Both the position numbers and the translations under genes were made by a program. 5,318 nucleotides of DNA from the NCBI GenBank assembly GCA_019100305.1, contig JAHRHW010000325.1, positions 1 to 5,318 on the forward strand. The letters run 5' to 3'. This DNA comes from Candidatus Thiodiazotropha taylori (GTDB taxonomy: Bacteria; Pseudomonadota; Gammaproteobacteria; Chromatiales; Chromatiaceae). The notes under the pieces were generated by a model that made no database searches, was not told the origin of the DNA, and was given only the letters and a program-made list of their open reading frames with translations. Positions within the stretch are counted from its first letter, which is position 1, and the number at the start of each line of letters is the position of its first letter. Below, piece after piece: positions 1-5,318 of the stretch.

Positions 1-1856
1 CCTGTCGCCGTGAGTATGAAGATCCGGCCGACCGACGCTTTCATGCCCAGCCCAATGCCTGTCCCGTGTGTGGGCCAAAGGTCTGGTTGGCTGATGCTCA
101 GGGTGAAGTGATTGAGCCGTCTGTAGCCGGTGAGGATGCAATTCATGAGGCGAGCCGGCGCCTCGCGCAAGGGGCGATCGTGGCGATCAAAGGCATCGGC
201 GGTTTCCATCTGGCCTGTGACGGCACCAATCAGCAGGCGGTGACTACCCTGCGGGAGCGCAAACGGCGTCATCACAAGCCCTTTGCGCTGATGGCCAGGG
301 ATTGTCAGGTGATTCGTCGCTACTGCAAGCTCAACGAAAGCGAAGCCGGGCTGTTGGCAGAGAGCAGTGCGCCCATCCTGTTGCTCGAACAGCGGGAGCA
401 TAACGGACTGCCGGAGAATCTGGCACCAGGCCAGGCGTCCCTGGGCTTCATATTGCCCTACAGCCCCCTGCACCATCTGTTACTGGCCGACTGGGATCGG
501 CCTCTGGTGATGACCAGCGGCAACATGATCGAGGAGCCCCAGTGCATCGATAACCGGGAGGCCACCGAACGGCTGCAACCGCTGGCTGACCTGTTCCTGC
601 TGCACGACAGGGAGATCATCAACCGGGTCGACGACTCGGTGGTCCGGTTGGTCGATGGCAAGGCCAGATTGTTGAGAAGGGCACGGGGTTATGCGCCGGC
701 GCCCATTCCACTGCCTGAAGGATTGGAGCAGGCGCCGGAGCTGTTGGCACTGGGGGGCGAGCTGAAGAACACCTTCTGCCTGCTGCGTCAGGGGCAGGGG
801 ATTCTCTCTCAGCATATTGGGGATCTGGAGAATCTGATCTCCTACCAGGACTATCTGAAGAACCTGGAACTCTACGCCGGGCTCTACGATCACCATCCCA
901 CCCACCTGGTGGCGGATCGTCATCCCAACTATCGCTCGACCCAGCACGCCAGAGCCCTGGCGGAGGAGCAGGGTCTGGAGTTGCTGCTGGTGCAGCACCA
1001 TCATGCTCATATTGCCAGTGTACTGGCTGAAAACGACTGGCCTCTGGATGGAGGCGAGGTGCTCGGAATCGCCCTGGACGGCTCCGGCTATGGAGACGAC
1101 GGCACCATCTGGGGTGGCGAGTTTCTGTTGGCAGACTACCTTGGCTTCCAGCGCCTGGGACATCTGAATCCTGTGCCGCTCCCCGGTGGCGTACAGGCGA
1201 TCAAACAGCCCTGGCGAAATACCTTCAGTCAACTCAATCACTATCTGGGGTGGCAGACGGTTGTCGAACAATGGGGTGATCTGGAGCCTGTGAAGTGGTT
1301 GCAGCAACAGCCCATCGAGGTGCTTCTGCGCATGGTCAGTGGTGGCGTCAACTCACCCTTGAGCAGCTCTTGCGGGCGTCTGTTCGATGGGGTGGCGGGG
1401 CTGCTGAACCTCTGCCGGGAGGAGATCAGCTACGAAGGGCAGGCTGCCATCGAGCTGGAGACCCTGGCGCGGCTTGGTCGCAAACCGGAGGATGAGGGCT
1501 ACAGACTGAACCCGGTCGCGGTGGATGGCGTCCAATGTCTGCAGGCTGAGGGACTTTGGCAGGATCTGTTGCAGGATCTGCACGAGGGTGTTGCCGTGGA
1601 GCGCATCGCCTGGCGTTTTCATGCCGGTCTGGCGATCAGCATCAGCGAACTGGCTGCACTGCTGGCCCGACAGGCGCAAGTCGAGACCATCGCCTTGTCT
1701 GGCGGGGTTTTTCAGAACAAGACCCTGTTCGAACTGGTATCCGCCAACCTGAACGGGCAGGGATTCAGGCTGCTCAGCCACCACCAGGTGCCCTCCAACG
1801 ATGGGGGGCTGGCGCTGGGTCAGGCCGCCATCGGTGCGGCTGTCGCTTTGGTCTGA
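1..1856 (+). CDS. hypF: Carbamoyltransferase HypF, hydrogenase maturation (5'-truncated by window edge)
   Basis: HypF uses carbamoyl phosphate and ATP to carbamoylate the C-terminal cysteine of HypE, the first step in making the CN ligands of the [NiFe] hydrogenase centre in the cytoplasm. Reading is open from the first full codon (position 3), giving 617 visible residues; family members are about 750-780, so roughly 160 N-terminal residues (acylphosphatase domain, first zinc finger) lie outside. Visible residue 1 is a zinc-finger cysteine, followed by the DPADRRFHAQP stretch and CPVCGPK (C20, C23). A YrdC-like domain follows (IKGIGGFHLACD 62-73, KRRHHKPFALMARD 87-100, MTSGN 170-174). The Kae1/HypF-type carbamoyltransferase domain shows SQHIGDLEN (269-277), metal-binding VQHHHAH (330-336), ALDGSGYGDDGTIWGGEF (from about 357), SSSCGRLFDG (454-463), LSGGVFQN (565-572) and PSNDGGLALGQ (597-607). 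No frameshift is seen. The GTG at 66 is internal, since it encodes the valine of CPVC. amrS follows 46 bp downstream. Confidence 0.97.
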   Translation, partial: CRREYEDPADRRFHAQPNACPVCGPKVWLADAQGEVIEPSVAGEDAIHEASRRLAQGAIVAIKGIGGFHLACDGTNQQAVTTLRERKRRHHKPFALMARDCQVIRRYCKLNESEAGLLAESSAPILLLEQREHNGLPENLAPGQASLGFILPYSPLHHLLLADWDRPLVMTSGNMIEEPQCIDNREATERLQPLADLFLLHDREIINRVDDSVVRLVDGKARLLRRARGYAPAPIPLPEGLEQAPELLALGGELKNTFCLLRQGQGILSQHIGDLENLISYQDYLKNLELYAGLYDHHPTHLVADRHPNYRSTQHARALAEEQGLELLLVQHHHAHIASVLAENDWPLDGGEVLGIALDGSGYGDDGTIWGGEFLLADYLGFQRLGHLNPVPLPGGVQAIKQPWRNTFSQLNHYLGWQTVVEQWGDLEPVKWLQQQPIEVLLRMVSGGVNSPLSSSCGRLFDGVAGLLNLCREEISYEGQAAIELETLARLGRKPEDEGYRLNPVAVDGVQCLQAEGLWQDLLQDLHEGVAVERIAWRFHAGLAISISELAALLARQAQVETIALSGGVFQNKTLFELVSANLNGQGFRLLSHHQVPSNDGGLALGQAAIGAAVALV

Positions 1857-1875
1857 ACAGACTACAGTTAAAGTT

Positions 1876-1883
1876 AGAGGTGG
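1876..1883 (+). promoter_or_regulatory. Shine-Dalgarno-like AGAGGTGG upstream of amrS, unusual spacing
   Basis: AGAGGTGG is the only good ribosome-binding match in the hypF-amrS gap. It ends 19 bases before the ATG at 1903, too far for normal use, but about 5 bases before an in-frame ATT at 1888. The next gene, amrB, uses the same AGAGGTG core 4 bases before its ATG. The amrS start is therefore either the poorly spaced ATG at 1903 (favoured by the usual short N-terminus before the YWHKL motif) or a rare ATT start that adds five residues. Confidence 0.35.
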
Positions 1884-1902
1884 CGGTATTTGGGCGTCGC
1901 AG

Positions 1903-2985
1903 ATGAACGACCATTTTCCTACAAAATATTGGCACAAACTCACTGAAGACCGGGTGCAGTGCGATCTTTGCCCCCGTTATTGCAAGATCAAGGAGGGTAA
2001 GCAGGGCTTCTGTTATGTGCGTGAGAACTACCAGGGTGCGGTGGTTTTGAATACCTATGGCCGCTCCAGCGGTTTCTGTGTCGATCCCATCGAGAAAAAA
2101 CCCCTCAACCACTTTCTACCCGGTACGCCGATCTTCTCGTTTGGTACGGCGGGCTGCAATCTGGCCTGTAAATTCTGCCAGAACTGGGACATCAGCAAAT
2201 CGAGACAGCAGCATACTCTGGCTGATGCCGCCTCACCGGAGACCATCGCCCAGGCCGCACACAGCAGTGGCTGCCGCAGCGTGGCCTATACCTACAATGA
2301 TCCGGTGATCTTCCACGAGTATGCCATCGATGTGGCCCAGGCCTGTGCCGAGCTGGATATCAAATCGGTGGCGGTTACTGCGGGCTATGTCTGCGAGGAG
2401 CCCCGGGAGGAGTTCTACCGTTACATGGACGCGGCCAATGTGGATCTGAAATCGTTCGATGAAACCTTCTATCACAAACTGACCGGTGCCCACCTGCAGC
2501 CGGTGCTGGAGACACTGCTCTATCTGAAGGCGGAGACCTCGGTCTGGTTTGAGCTGACTACGCTGCTGATCCCCGGCGAGAATGACTCCGATCAGGAGCT
2601 GCATGCGATGAGCCAGTGGGTGGTGGAAAACCTCGGGCCGGAGGTGCCGATGCACTTTACCGCCTTCCATCCCGACTGGAAGATGCGCGACCATCCGCCC
2701 ACACCCCATACCACCCTGAGCCGGGCGAGAAGGATCGCCATGCAGAACGGGGTAAGGTACGCCTATGTGGGGAATGTTCATGATGCTCAGGAGTCGAGTA
2801 CCTGGTGCCACCATTGCGGCAGCTTGTTGATTCAACGGGATTGGTATGAGTTGGGCAGTTGGGCGCTGACCCCGGATGGATGTTGTCAACAATGCGGCAC
2901 GCAAGTGCCGGGACTGTTCGAAGCGGAACCTGGCGTGTGGGGGAGTCGTCGTCAAGTGGTCAATCTTCAAAGAGGTGAGCTATGA
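1903..2985 (+). CDS. amrS: AmmeMemoRadiSam system radical SAM enzyme AmrS
   Basis: The 360-residue protein is a radical SAM enzyme of the pyruvate-formate-lyase-activase-like type, found across bacteria and archaea together with Memo and AMMECR1 proteins; its substrate is not established to my knowledge. The [4Fe-4S]/SAM motif is C85-x3-C89-x2-C92 in GTAGCNLACKFCQNW, preceded by the family block YGRSSGFCVDPIEKKPLNHF (52-71). An N-terminal cysteine cluster (C20, C23, C27, C37) could hold another metal. AYTYNDP (128-134) and VDLKSF (180-185) match the radical SAM barrel. At the C-terminus, C302/C305 and C327-C328/C331 look like a zinc ribbon, which I believe is normal for this family. The start at 1903 was chosen because the open frame extends back into hypF, and homologues begin only a few residues before the YWHKL motif. 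The stop overlaps the amrB start (ATGA), so the two are translationally coupled. Confidence 0.93.
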   Translation: MNDHFPTKYWHKLTEDRVQCDLCPRYCKIKEGKQGFCYVRENYQGAVVLNTYGRSSGFCVDPIEKKPLNHFLPGTPIFSFGTAGCNLACKFCQNWDISKSRQQHTLADAASPETIAQAAHSSGCRSVAYTYNDPVIFHEYAIDVAQACAELDIKSVAVTAGYVCEEPREEFYRYMDAANVDLKSFDETFYHKLTGAHLQPVLETLLYLKAETSVWFELTTLLIPGENDSDQELHAMSQWVVENLGPEVPMHFTAFHPDWKMRDHPPTPHTTLSRARRIAMQNGVRYAYVGNVHDAQESSTWCHHCGSLLIQRDWYELGSWALTPDGCCQQCGTQVPGLFEAEPGVWGSRRQVVNLQRGEL

Positions 2986-3782
2986 CCGTCAGGCAACCGG
3001 CAGTCGCCGATCTTTTCTATCCAGGCGACCCGGCTGGGTTGAGTGACATGGTAAAGGGTTATCTGGACGCCGTGGCGCCCGAAGGTGAAGCACCCAAAGC
3101 ACTGATCGCACCCCATGCCGGTTATATCTATTCCGGTCCTGTGGCGGCCCGGGTCTATGCCCGTCTGAAACCGGTGGCTGACAGGATCAAGCGGGTGGTG
3201 TTGCTCGGTCCCTCTCACCGGGTGCCTTTTCATGGGTTGGCGGTCAGCAGTGCGGACTTCTTTCGAACTCCCTTAGGGGATATTCCACTCGATAAAGAGC
3301 TGATTGCCGAGCTGGAGAACCTGCCTCAGGTGGTTCATCTCGATCAGGCCCATACCAATGAACACTCGTTAGAGGTTCAACTGCCGTTTCTGCAGCAGCT
3401 TTTGACCGACTTCACCCTGCTGCCGATCGTGGTCGGGGATGCCATGGGCGAGGCCGTTTCCGAGGTGCTCAGCAAACTCTGGGGTGGGCCGGAGACGTTA
3501 ATCGTGATCAGTTCAGACCTCAGCCACTTTCACGACTATGAGACCGCACAGCGGCTCGATCAGCAGACCAGTGAATCGATCGTCAGTCTCGATCCCGATT
3601 CAATCCGCTATGAAGATGCTTGTGGCAGGATCCCGGTTCAGGGCTTGTTGCTGCTTGCCAGGAAACTTGGATTGCAGGGTGAAATCGTCGATCTCCGCAA
3701 CTCCGGAGATACGGCCGGGGATAAGAGCCGGGTGGTGGGCTATGGCGCCTACGCCTTTACCGAGCCTTCATTGAGCCTTTGA
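2982..3782 (+). CDS. amrB: AmmeMemoRadiSam system protein B (Memo family) AmrB
   Basis: This 266-residue cytoplasmic protein is full length for the Memo family, which is structurally related to LigB-type non-haem iron dioxygenases; the biochemical role of bacterial members is unsettled. Family blocks in order are RQPAVADLFYPGDP (4-17), APHAGYIYSGPVAA (43-56), LLGPSHR (74-80), the H124 to F136 block (HTNEHSLEVQLPF), ISSDLSHFHDY (176-186), and NSGDTAGDKSRVVGYGAYAF (240-259). H45 and H79 correspond, by my reading, to metal-ligand histidines of human MEMO1, and H124 lies near the site. The cysteine in the third ligand position of human MEMO1 is not present in the NSGDTAGD segment. The only cysteine is C214 (YEDACGRIPV), typical of prokaryotic members as far as I recall. 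AGAGGTG lies 4 bases before the ATG, and the ATGA overlap couples it to amrS. AMMECR1 (AmrA) is absent from the window. Confidence 0.94.
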   Translation: MTVRQPAVADLFYPGDPAGLSDMVKGYLDAVAPEGEAPKALIAPHAGYIYSGPVAARVYARLKPVADRIKRVVLLGPSHRVPFHGLAVSSADFFRTPLGDIPLDKELIAELENLPQVVHLDQAHTNEHSLEVQLPFLQQLLTDFTLLPIVVGDAMGEAVSEVLSKLWGGPETLIVISSDLSHFHDYETAQRLDQQTSESIVSLDPDSIRYEDACGRIPVQGLLLLARKLGLQGEIVDLRNSGDTAGDKSRVVGYGAYAFTEPSLSL

Positions 3783-3804
3783 AACAACGCTTGAACTGCT
3801 ATTC

Positions 3805-4461
3805 ATGAAGAGCCGTTTCCAGCGGGATCCCTATGTGGCTCATATGACATCCTGGATCGTTCAGACAGGTCGTGAGCTGAAACCGGACCGGCAGGAGGCC
3901 GAGTCATTTCTACAGGCACTCGATGCGGATAATCAGCAGTTTTCGTTCCGTACCTTTTCTGACTCGGCCTATACCCGGAGAGGTTCAGAGGATCCCTTGG
4001 AAGAAGCACTTCATGGCTCGCTCGCCGACTGTTGGGAGAGCCTAGTGCAACTCAACAGTGAGGGTGCGGTGATTACCGCTACCATCAATCAAACCAACGG
4101 AATAGGGCGCAGTGTCGAGGATGTCTGCCGTGTCCGGGCAATCTTCATTGATGACGATCAGGGTGTTGATGCTGAGCGGTTTACTGTGCAACCGCATATT
4201 CAGGTCGAGACTTCGCCGGATCACTATCACTACTACTGGCGGGTTGAAGATTATCCTCTGAGTCAATTCCAGACCTGCCAGCAGCAGTTGGCAAGGCGCT
4301 ATCAGGGGGACAGCCGGGTGCAGGCGCTCAACCAGTCGATGCAACTGCCGGGCTTCTGGCGCAGGAAACGTTTGAACTCTCCAAGGCTACCCAGGATTAT
4401 GACGATATCAGACGCTCAGCCATTGGATAGGCGGCTGGTCGAAAAGCTGGTTGGTGGATAG
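3805..4461 (+). CDS. RepB-type primase-domain protein (archaeo-eukaryotic primase fold), standalone
   Basis: The 218-residue protein resembles the RepB primase domain (PF16793 type) found in plasmid and phage replication proteins. What I see: ESFLQALD and FSFRTFSD (33-53) as the N-terminal block; TATINQTNGIGRSVEDVCRV (91-110); RAIFIDDD (111-118), a likely hDhD metal motif with D116 and D118; SPDHYHYYW (137-145), matching the family's SPxxYHxYW with H142 as the probable sxH-motif histidine; and MQLPGFWRRK (179-188), the third conserved block. No helicase, VirE-like or DNA-binding domain follows, so it covers essentially just the primase module. It starts 22 bp after amrB, same strand, with no clear Shine-Dalgarno; ATG 3844 (residue 14) is an equally possible start. 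Two sampled 60-base lines are 45% GC and one is 57%, against about 60% in amrS, suggesting transfer or relic status. Family assignment is from memory of motifs; activity is unproven. Confidence 0.72.
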   Translation: MKSRFQRDPYVAHMTSWIVQTGRELKPDRQEAESFLQALDADNQQFSFRTFSDSAYTRRGSEDPLEEALHGSLADCWESLVQLNSEGAVITATINQTNGIGRSVEDVCRVRAIFIDDDQGVDAERFTVQPHIQVETSPDHYHYYWRVEDYPLSQFQTCQQQLARRYQGDSRVQALNQSMQLPGFWRRKRLNSPRLPRIMTISDAQPLDRRLVEKLVGG

Positions 4462-4671
4462 TTCTTGGCTGCTTTGTCCATGCAGCGAATTTACGCAAAT
4501 AATTATGTTGCCAATCCCCGGTGTCCCTGAAAATCACTTGCGTAGAGTTGCTGGTTGGTCTTCAGTATGGATCGATTGATGGGGTAACAGATATAACCAA
4601 TCTATATTTCCAGAGACCAAACTGGAAAAGGTTACCTGTTATCTGTGTACCAAACAGGTGGTCCTATAGCT

Positions 4672-4711
4672 CCCCTCTCCCCTTGTGGGAGAGGGGCCGG
4701 GGGAGAGGGGG
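4672..4711 (+). repeat. REP-like palindrome, left copy
   Basis: CCCCTCTCCC (4672-4681) and GGGAGAGGGG (4687-4696) form a perfect 10-bp stem with a 5-base loop, CTTGT. A GGGGGAGAGGGGG tail (4699-4711) follows and could pair alternatively with the pyrimidine arm. The CCCTCTCCC core is characteristic of a REP-type family spread through many proteobacterial genomes. Confidence 0.85.
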
Positions 4712-4805
4712 AGAACGAACGGCAACATTTTATGACTACTCATCATGCTGAAGATAATGCGTTAAAAACGGCTCTGTTAATTATTCACATGAAACGCTTC
4801 GCCTA

Positions 4806-4844
4806 CACCCTCTCCCCAACCCCTCTCCCACAAGGGGAGAGGGG
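4806..4844 (-). repeat. REP-like palindrome, right copy (inverted)
   Basis: CCCCTCTCCC (4820-4829) and GGGAGAGGGG (4835-4844) form the same 10-bp stem around ACAAG. It is preceded by CACCCTCTCCCC (4806-4817), the counterpart of the purine tail of the left copy, so the unit is in opposite orientation to the left one. Confidence 0.85.
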
Positions 4845-5056
4845 CTTTAAGACCCTCGGTGGTTAGACTGAAAGCCTATGGGGCAGCAATAAGATTAAAC
4901 ATACCACCATCTATGGGTTCGCAATTCCAAATACAAGAAAACCCTAGATCGGGAAACTCCGGATATAAGGGTTAATCTGTTGCGATTCAGGGCATGAAAC
5001 ATCTCTGCGCTGCGGTAGGGGCTGAAACCTGGCAGCAGTTTGATTGGGCGACGAAA

Positions 5057-5073
5057 TGGCTTTGTTGAAGCCA
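5057..5073 (-). terminator. Small perfect hairpin, weak terminator candidate for the minus-strand gene
   Basis: TGGCTT and AAGCCA form a perfect 6-bp stem around TGTTG. On the minus strand the stem is followed by ATTTCG, only a short T run, about 108 bases beyond the stop of the SMP-30-like gene. The stem is short and only moderately GC-rich, so terminator function is a guess; the same bases also resemble the end of some IS5-family elements. Confidence 0.2.
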
Positions 5074-5134
5074 CAAATACAAACGAATCACCACAATGTG
5101 ACACAAATATTGTTTGAGGAGAGAGTGTTCGCAA

Positions 5135-5174
5135 ACTGTCTACGGTGATTCACGTTCATTCACGGTGTCTCACG
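5135..5174. repeat. Degenerate 10-bp-period tandem repeat
   Basis: Four consecutive ten-base units ending in ACG lie just downstream of the minus-strand gene: ACTGTCTACG, GTGATTCACG, TTCATTCACG, GTGTCTCACG. Units 2 and 3 agree at 8 of 10 positions, as do units 2 and 4; unit 1 fits only with an indel. Equivalently, a 13-base word recurs 20 bases apart (5142-5154 and 5162-5174, 11 of 13 identical). The period equals about one helical turn, but the function is unknown. Confidence 0.5.
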
Positions 5175-5180
5175 CAACGG

Positions 5181-5318
5181 TTATAACTTAAGTGTCTCTA
5201 TCCGGCCGCTGCGCAGCTTTCTGGCTTCCTCAGGGTTATCTGTCTCCGAACTGGTGATGAACAGGGTGTCTCCAGCTGCACCACCCACCATGCAGGCGTA
5301 GGGGTCACCGACCGGTAT
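5181..5318 (-). CDS. SMP-30/gluconolactonase-like family protein, C-terminal fragment at window edge
   Basis: The reverse strand is open from the right edge to a TAA at 5181-5183, giving 45 residues. The visible part includes DPYACMVGGAAGDTLFITSS, then PEEARKLRSGRIETLKL before the stop. This PYACM-GG-xxTLF-x(n)-A-x2-LRSGRIE pattern is the closing blade of SMP-30/gluconolactonase/LRE-like beta-propellers, which are metal-dependent lactonases or related hydrolases. The catalytic metal ligands (Glu, Asn, Asp) lie upstream of the visible part, so substrate cannot be judged. The protein ends within a few residues of the GRIE motif, slightly short of the usual tail. It converges on the amr/primase genes across the repeat-bearing spacer. 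Confidence 0.85.
   Translation of the reverse strand: MPVGDPYACMVGGAAGDTLFITSSETDNPEEARKLRSGRIETLKL

Larger units (their letters stand above)
4672..4844. repeat. REP-doublet / MITE-like composite inverted repeat
   Basis: Two copies of the same palindromic element lie in opposite orientation around an AT-rich core of roughly 95 bp. The outer 25 bases of the left arm (4672-4696) are an exact reverse complement of the outer 25 bases of the right arm (4820-4844), and the match continues inward for about 13 more bases with two substitutions and a one-base indel. The layout resembles a REP doublet (BIME) or a small non-autonomous element. No transposase is present, and I see no clear target-site duplication. 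Sitting between convergent genes, the GC-rich stems could also slow or stop transcription from either side. Confidence 0.85.
4462..5180. other. Long intergenic spacer between convergent genes, no convincing gene
   Basis: About 720 bp separates the primase-like gene from the minus-strand SMP-30-like gene. GC drops clearly (about 37% in the line 4741-4800). From 4462 to 4671 I find no RNA gene, promoter or strong terminator. From 4672 to 4844 there is an inverted pair of REP-like palindromes. From 4845 to 5056 I see nothing I can name. A small hairpin lies at 5057-5073 and a 10-bp tandem repeat at 5135-5174. Open frames here (for example 4521-4751 plus, 4895-5134 minus) lack recognisable domains, and those crossing the palindromes translate repeat sequence. 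No tRNA or rRNA is visible. Confidence 0.7.

Noticed and set aside
480..1307. 275-codon open frame on the minus strand inside hypF
   Set aside because: It is antisense to well-supported HypF motifs (YrdC and Kae1-like domains), and its translation shows no recognisable domain; it is a codon-bias shadow.
1801..1902. N-terminal extension of AmrS by 34 residues from an upstream start inside hypF
   Set aside because: The extension overlaps the conserved hypF C-terminus, and homologues begin shortly before the YWHKL motif.
2233..2970. 245-codon minus-strand open frame inside amrS
   Set aside because: It overlaps a clear radical SAM gene whose frame carries all family motifs, and the antisense translation has no family resemblance.
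4468..4486. Possible terminator after the primase-like gene (GCTGC...GCAGC)
   Set aside because: It has only a 5-bp stem with a 9-base loop and is followed by GAATTT, not a real T run.
4492..4545. Inverted repeat TACGCAA / TTGCGTA
   Set aside because: Seven bases with a 40-base gap is within chance expectation, and no structure or regulator context supports it.
4446..4559. Direct repeat GCTGGTTGGT at 4446-4455 and 4550-4559, considered as an attachment site or target duplication
   Set aside because: Several 10-base matches are expected by chance in 5 kb, and no integrase or element lies between the copies.
4521..4751. Plus-strand 76-codon open frame
   Set aside because: There is no ribosome-binding site and no domain, and it ends inside the repeat unit; chance frame in a spacer.
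4672..4844. Repeat pair considered as a CRISPR array
   Set aside because: There are only two copies, inverted rather than direct, each internally palindromic, with a single spacer-like core; this does not fit CRISPR.
4645..4866. Plus-strand 73-codon open frame
   Set aside because: It runs through both REP palindromes; the PTPLPQGERG-type peptide is a known translation artefact of this repeat family.

Overview
This 5.3 kb window looks like chromosomal DNA from a Proteobacterium, most likely a gammaproteobacterium that makes a [NiFe] hydrogenase. That is inferred from protein-level resemblance, fairly high GC in the coding part (about 60% in one sampled line) and a REP-like palindrome family common in Proteobacteria. 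I cannot fix the genus.

Layout: positions 1-1856 hold the 3' four-fifths of hypF (hydrogenase maturation carbamoyltransferase), cut by the left edge. After 46 bp come amrS (radical SAM enzyme, start 1903) and amrB (Memo-family protein, start 2982), whose stop and start overlap as ATGA. These are two of the three components of the AMMECR1-Memo-radical SAM ('AmmeMemoRadiSam') set. The third component, AMMECR1, is not in the window. Only 22 bp after amrB, on the same strand, is a 218-residue protein resembling the RepB-type primase domain (archaeo-eukaryotic primase fold) with no helicase attached. This is the most unexpected gene here.

From 4462 to 5180 there is about 720 bp of lower-GC DNA with no convincing gene. 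It holds two inverted copies of a CCCCTCTCCC/GGGAGAGGGG REP-type palindrome flanking an AT-rich core (4672-4844), a small perfect hairpin (5057-5073), and a 10-bp-period tandem repeat (5135-5174). The right edge carries, on the minus strand, the last 45 codons of an SMP-30/gluconolactonase-like protein, so this spacer separates convergent genes.

How the genes fit together: HypF makes the cyanide ligands of the hydrogenase active site. AmrS and AmrB form a widespread conserved pair of unsettled function, and their position right behind hypF suggests co-transcription. The primase-like gene may be read through from the same transcript, but its lower GC and family point to a mobile-element origin. 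I see no clearly new system. The hypF-amrS-amrB-primase arrangement is the part that deserves comparative checking.
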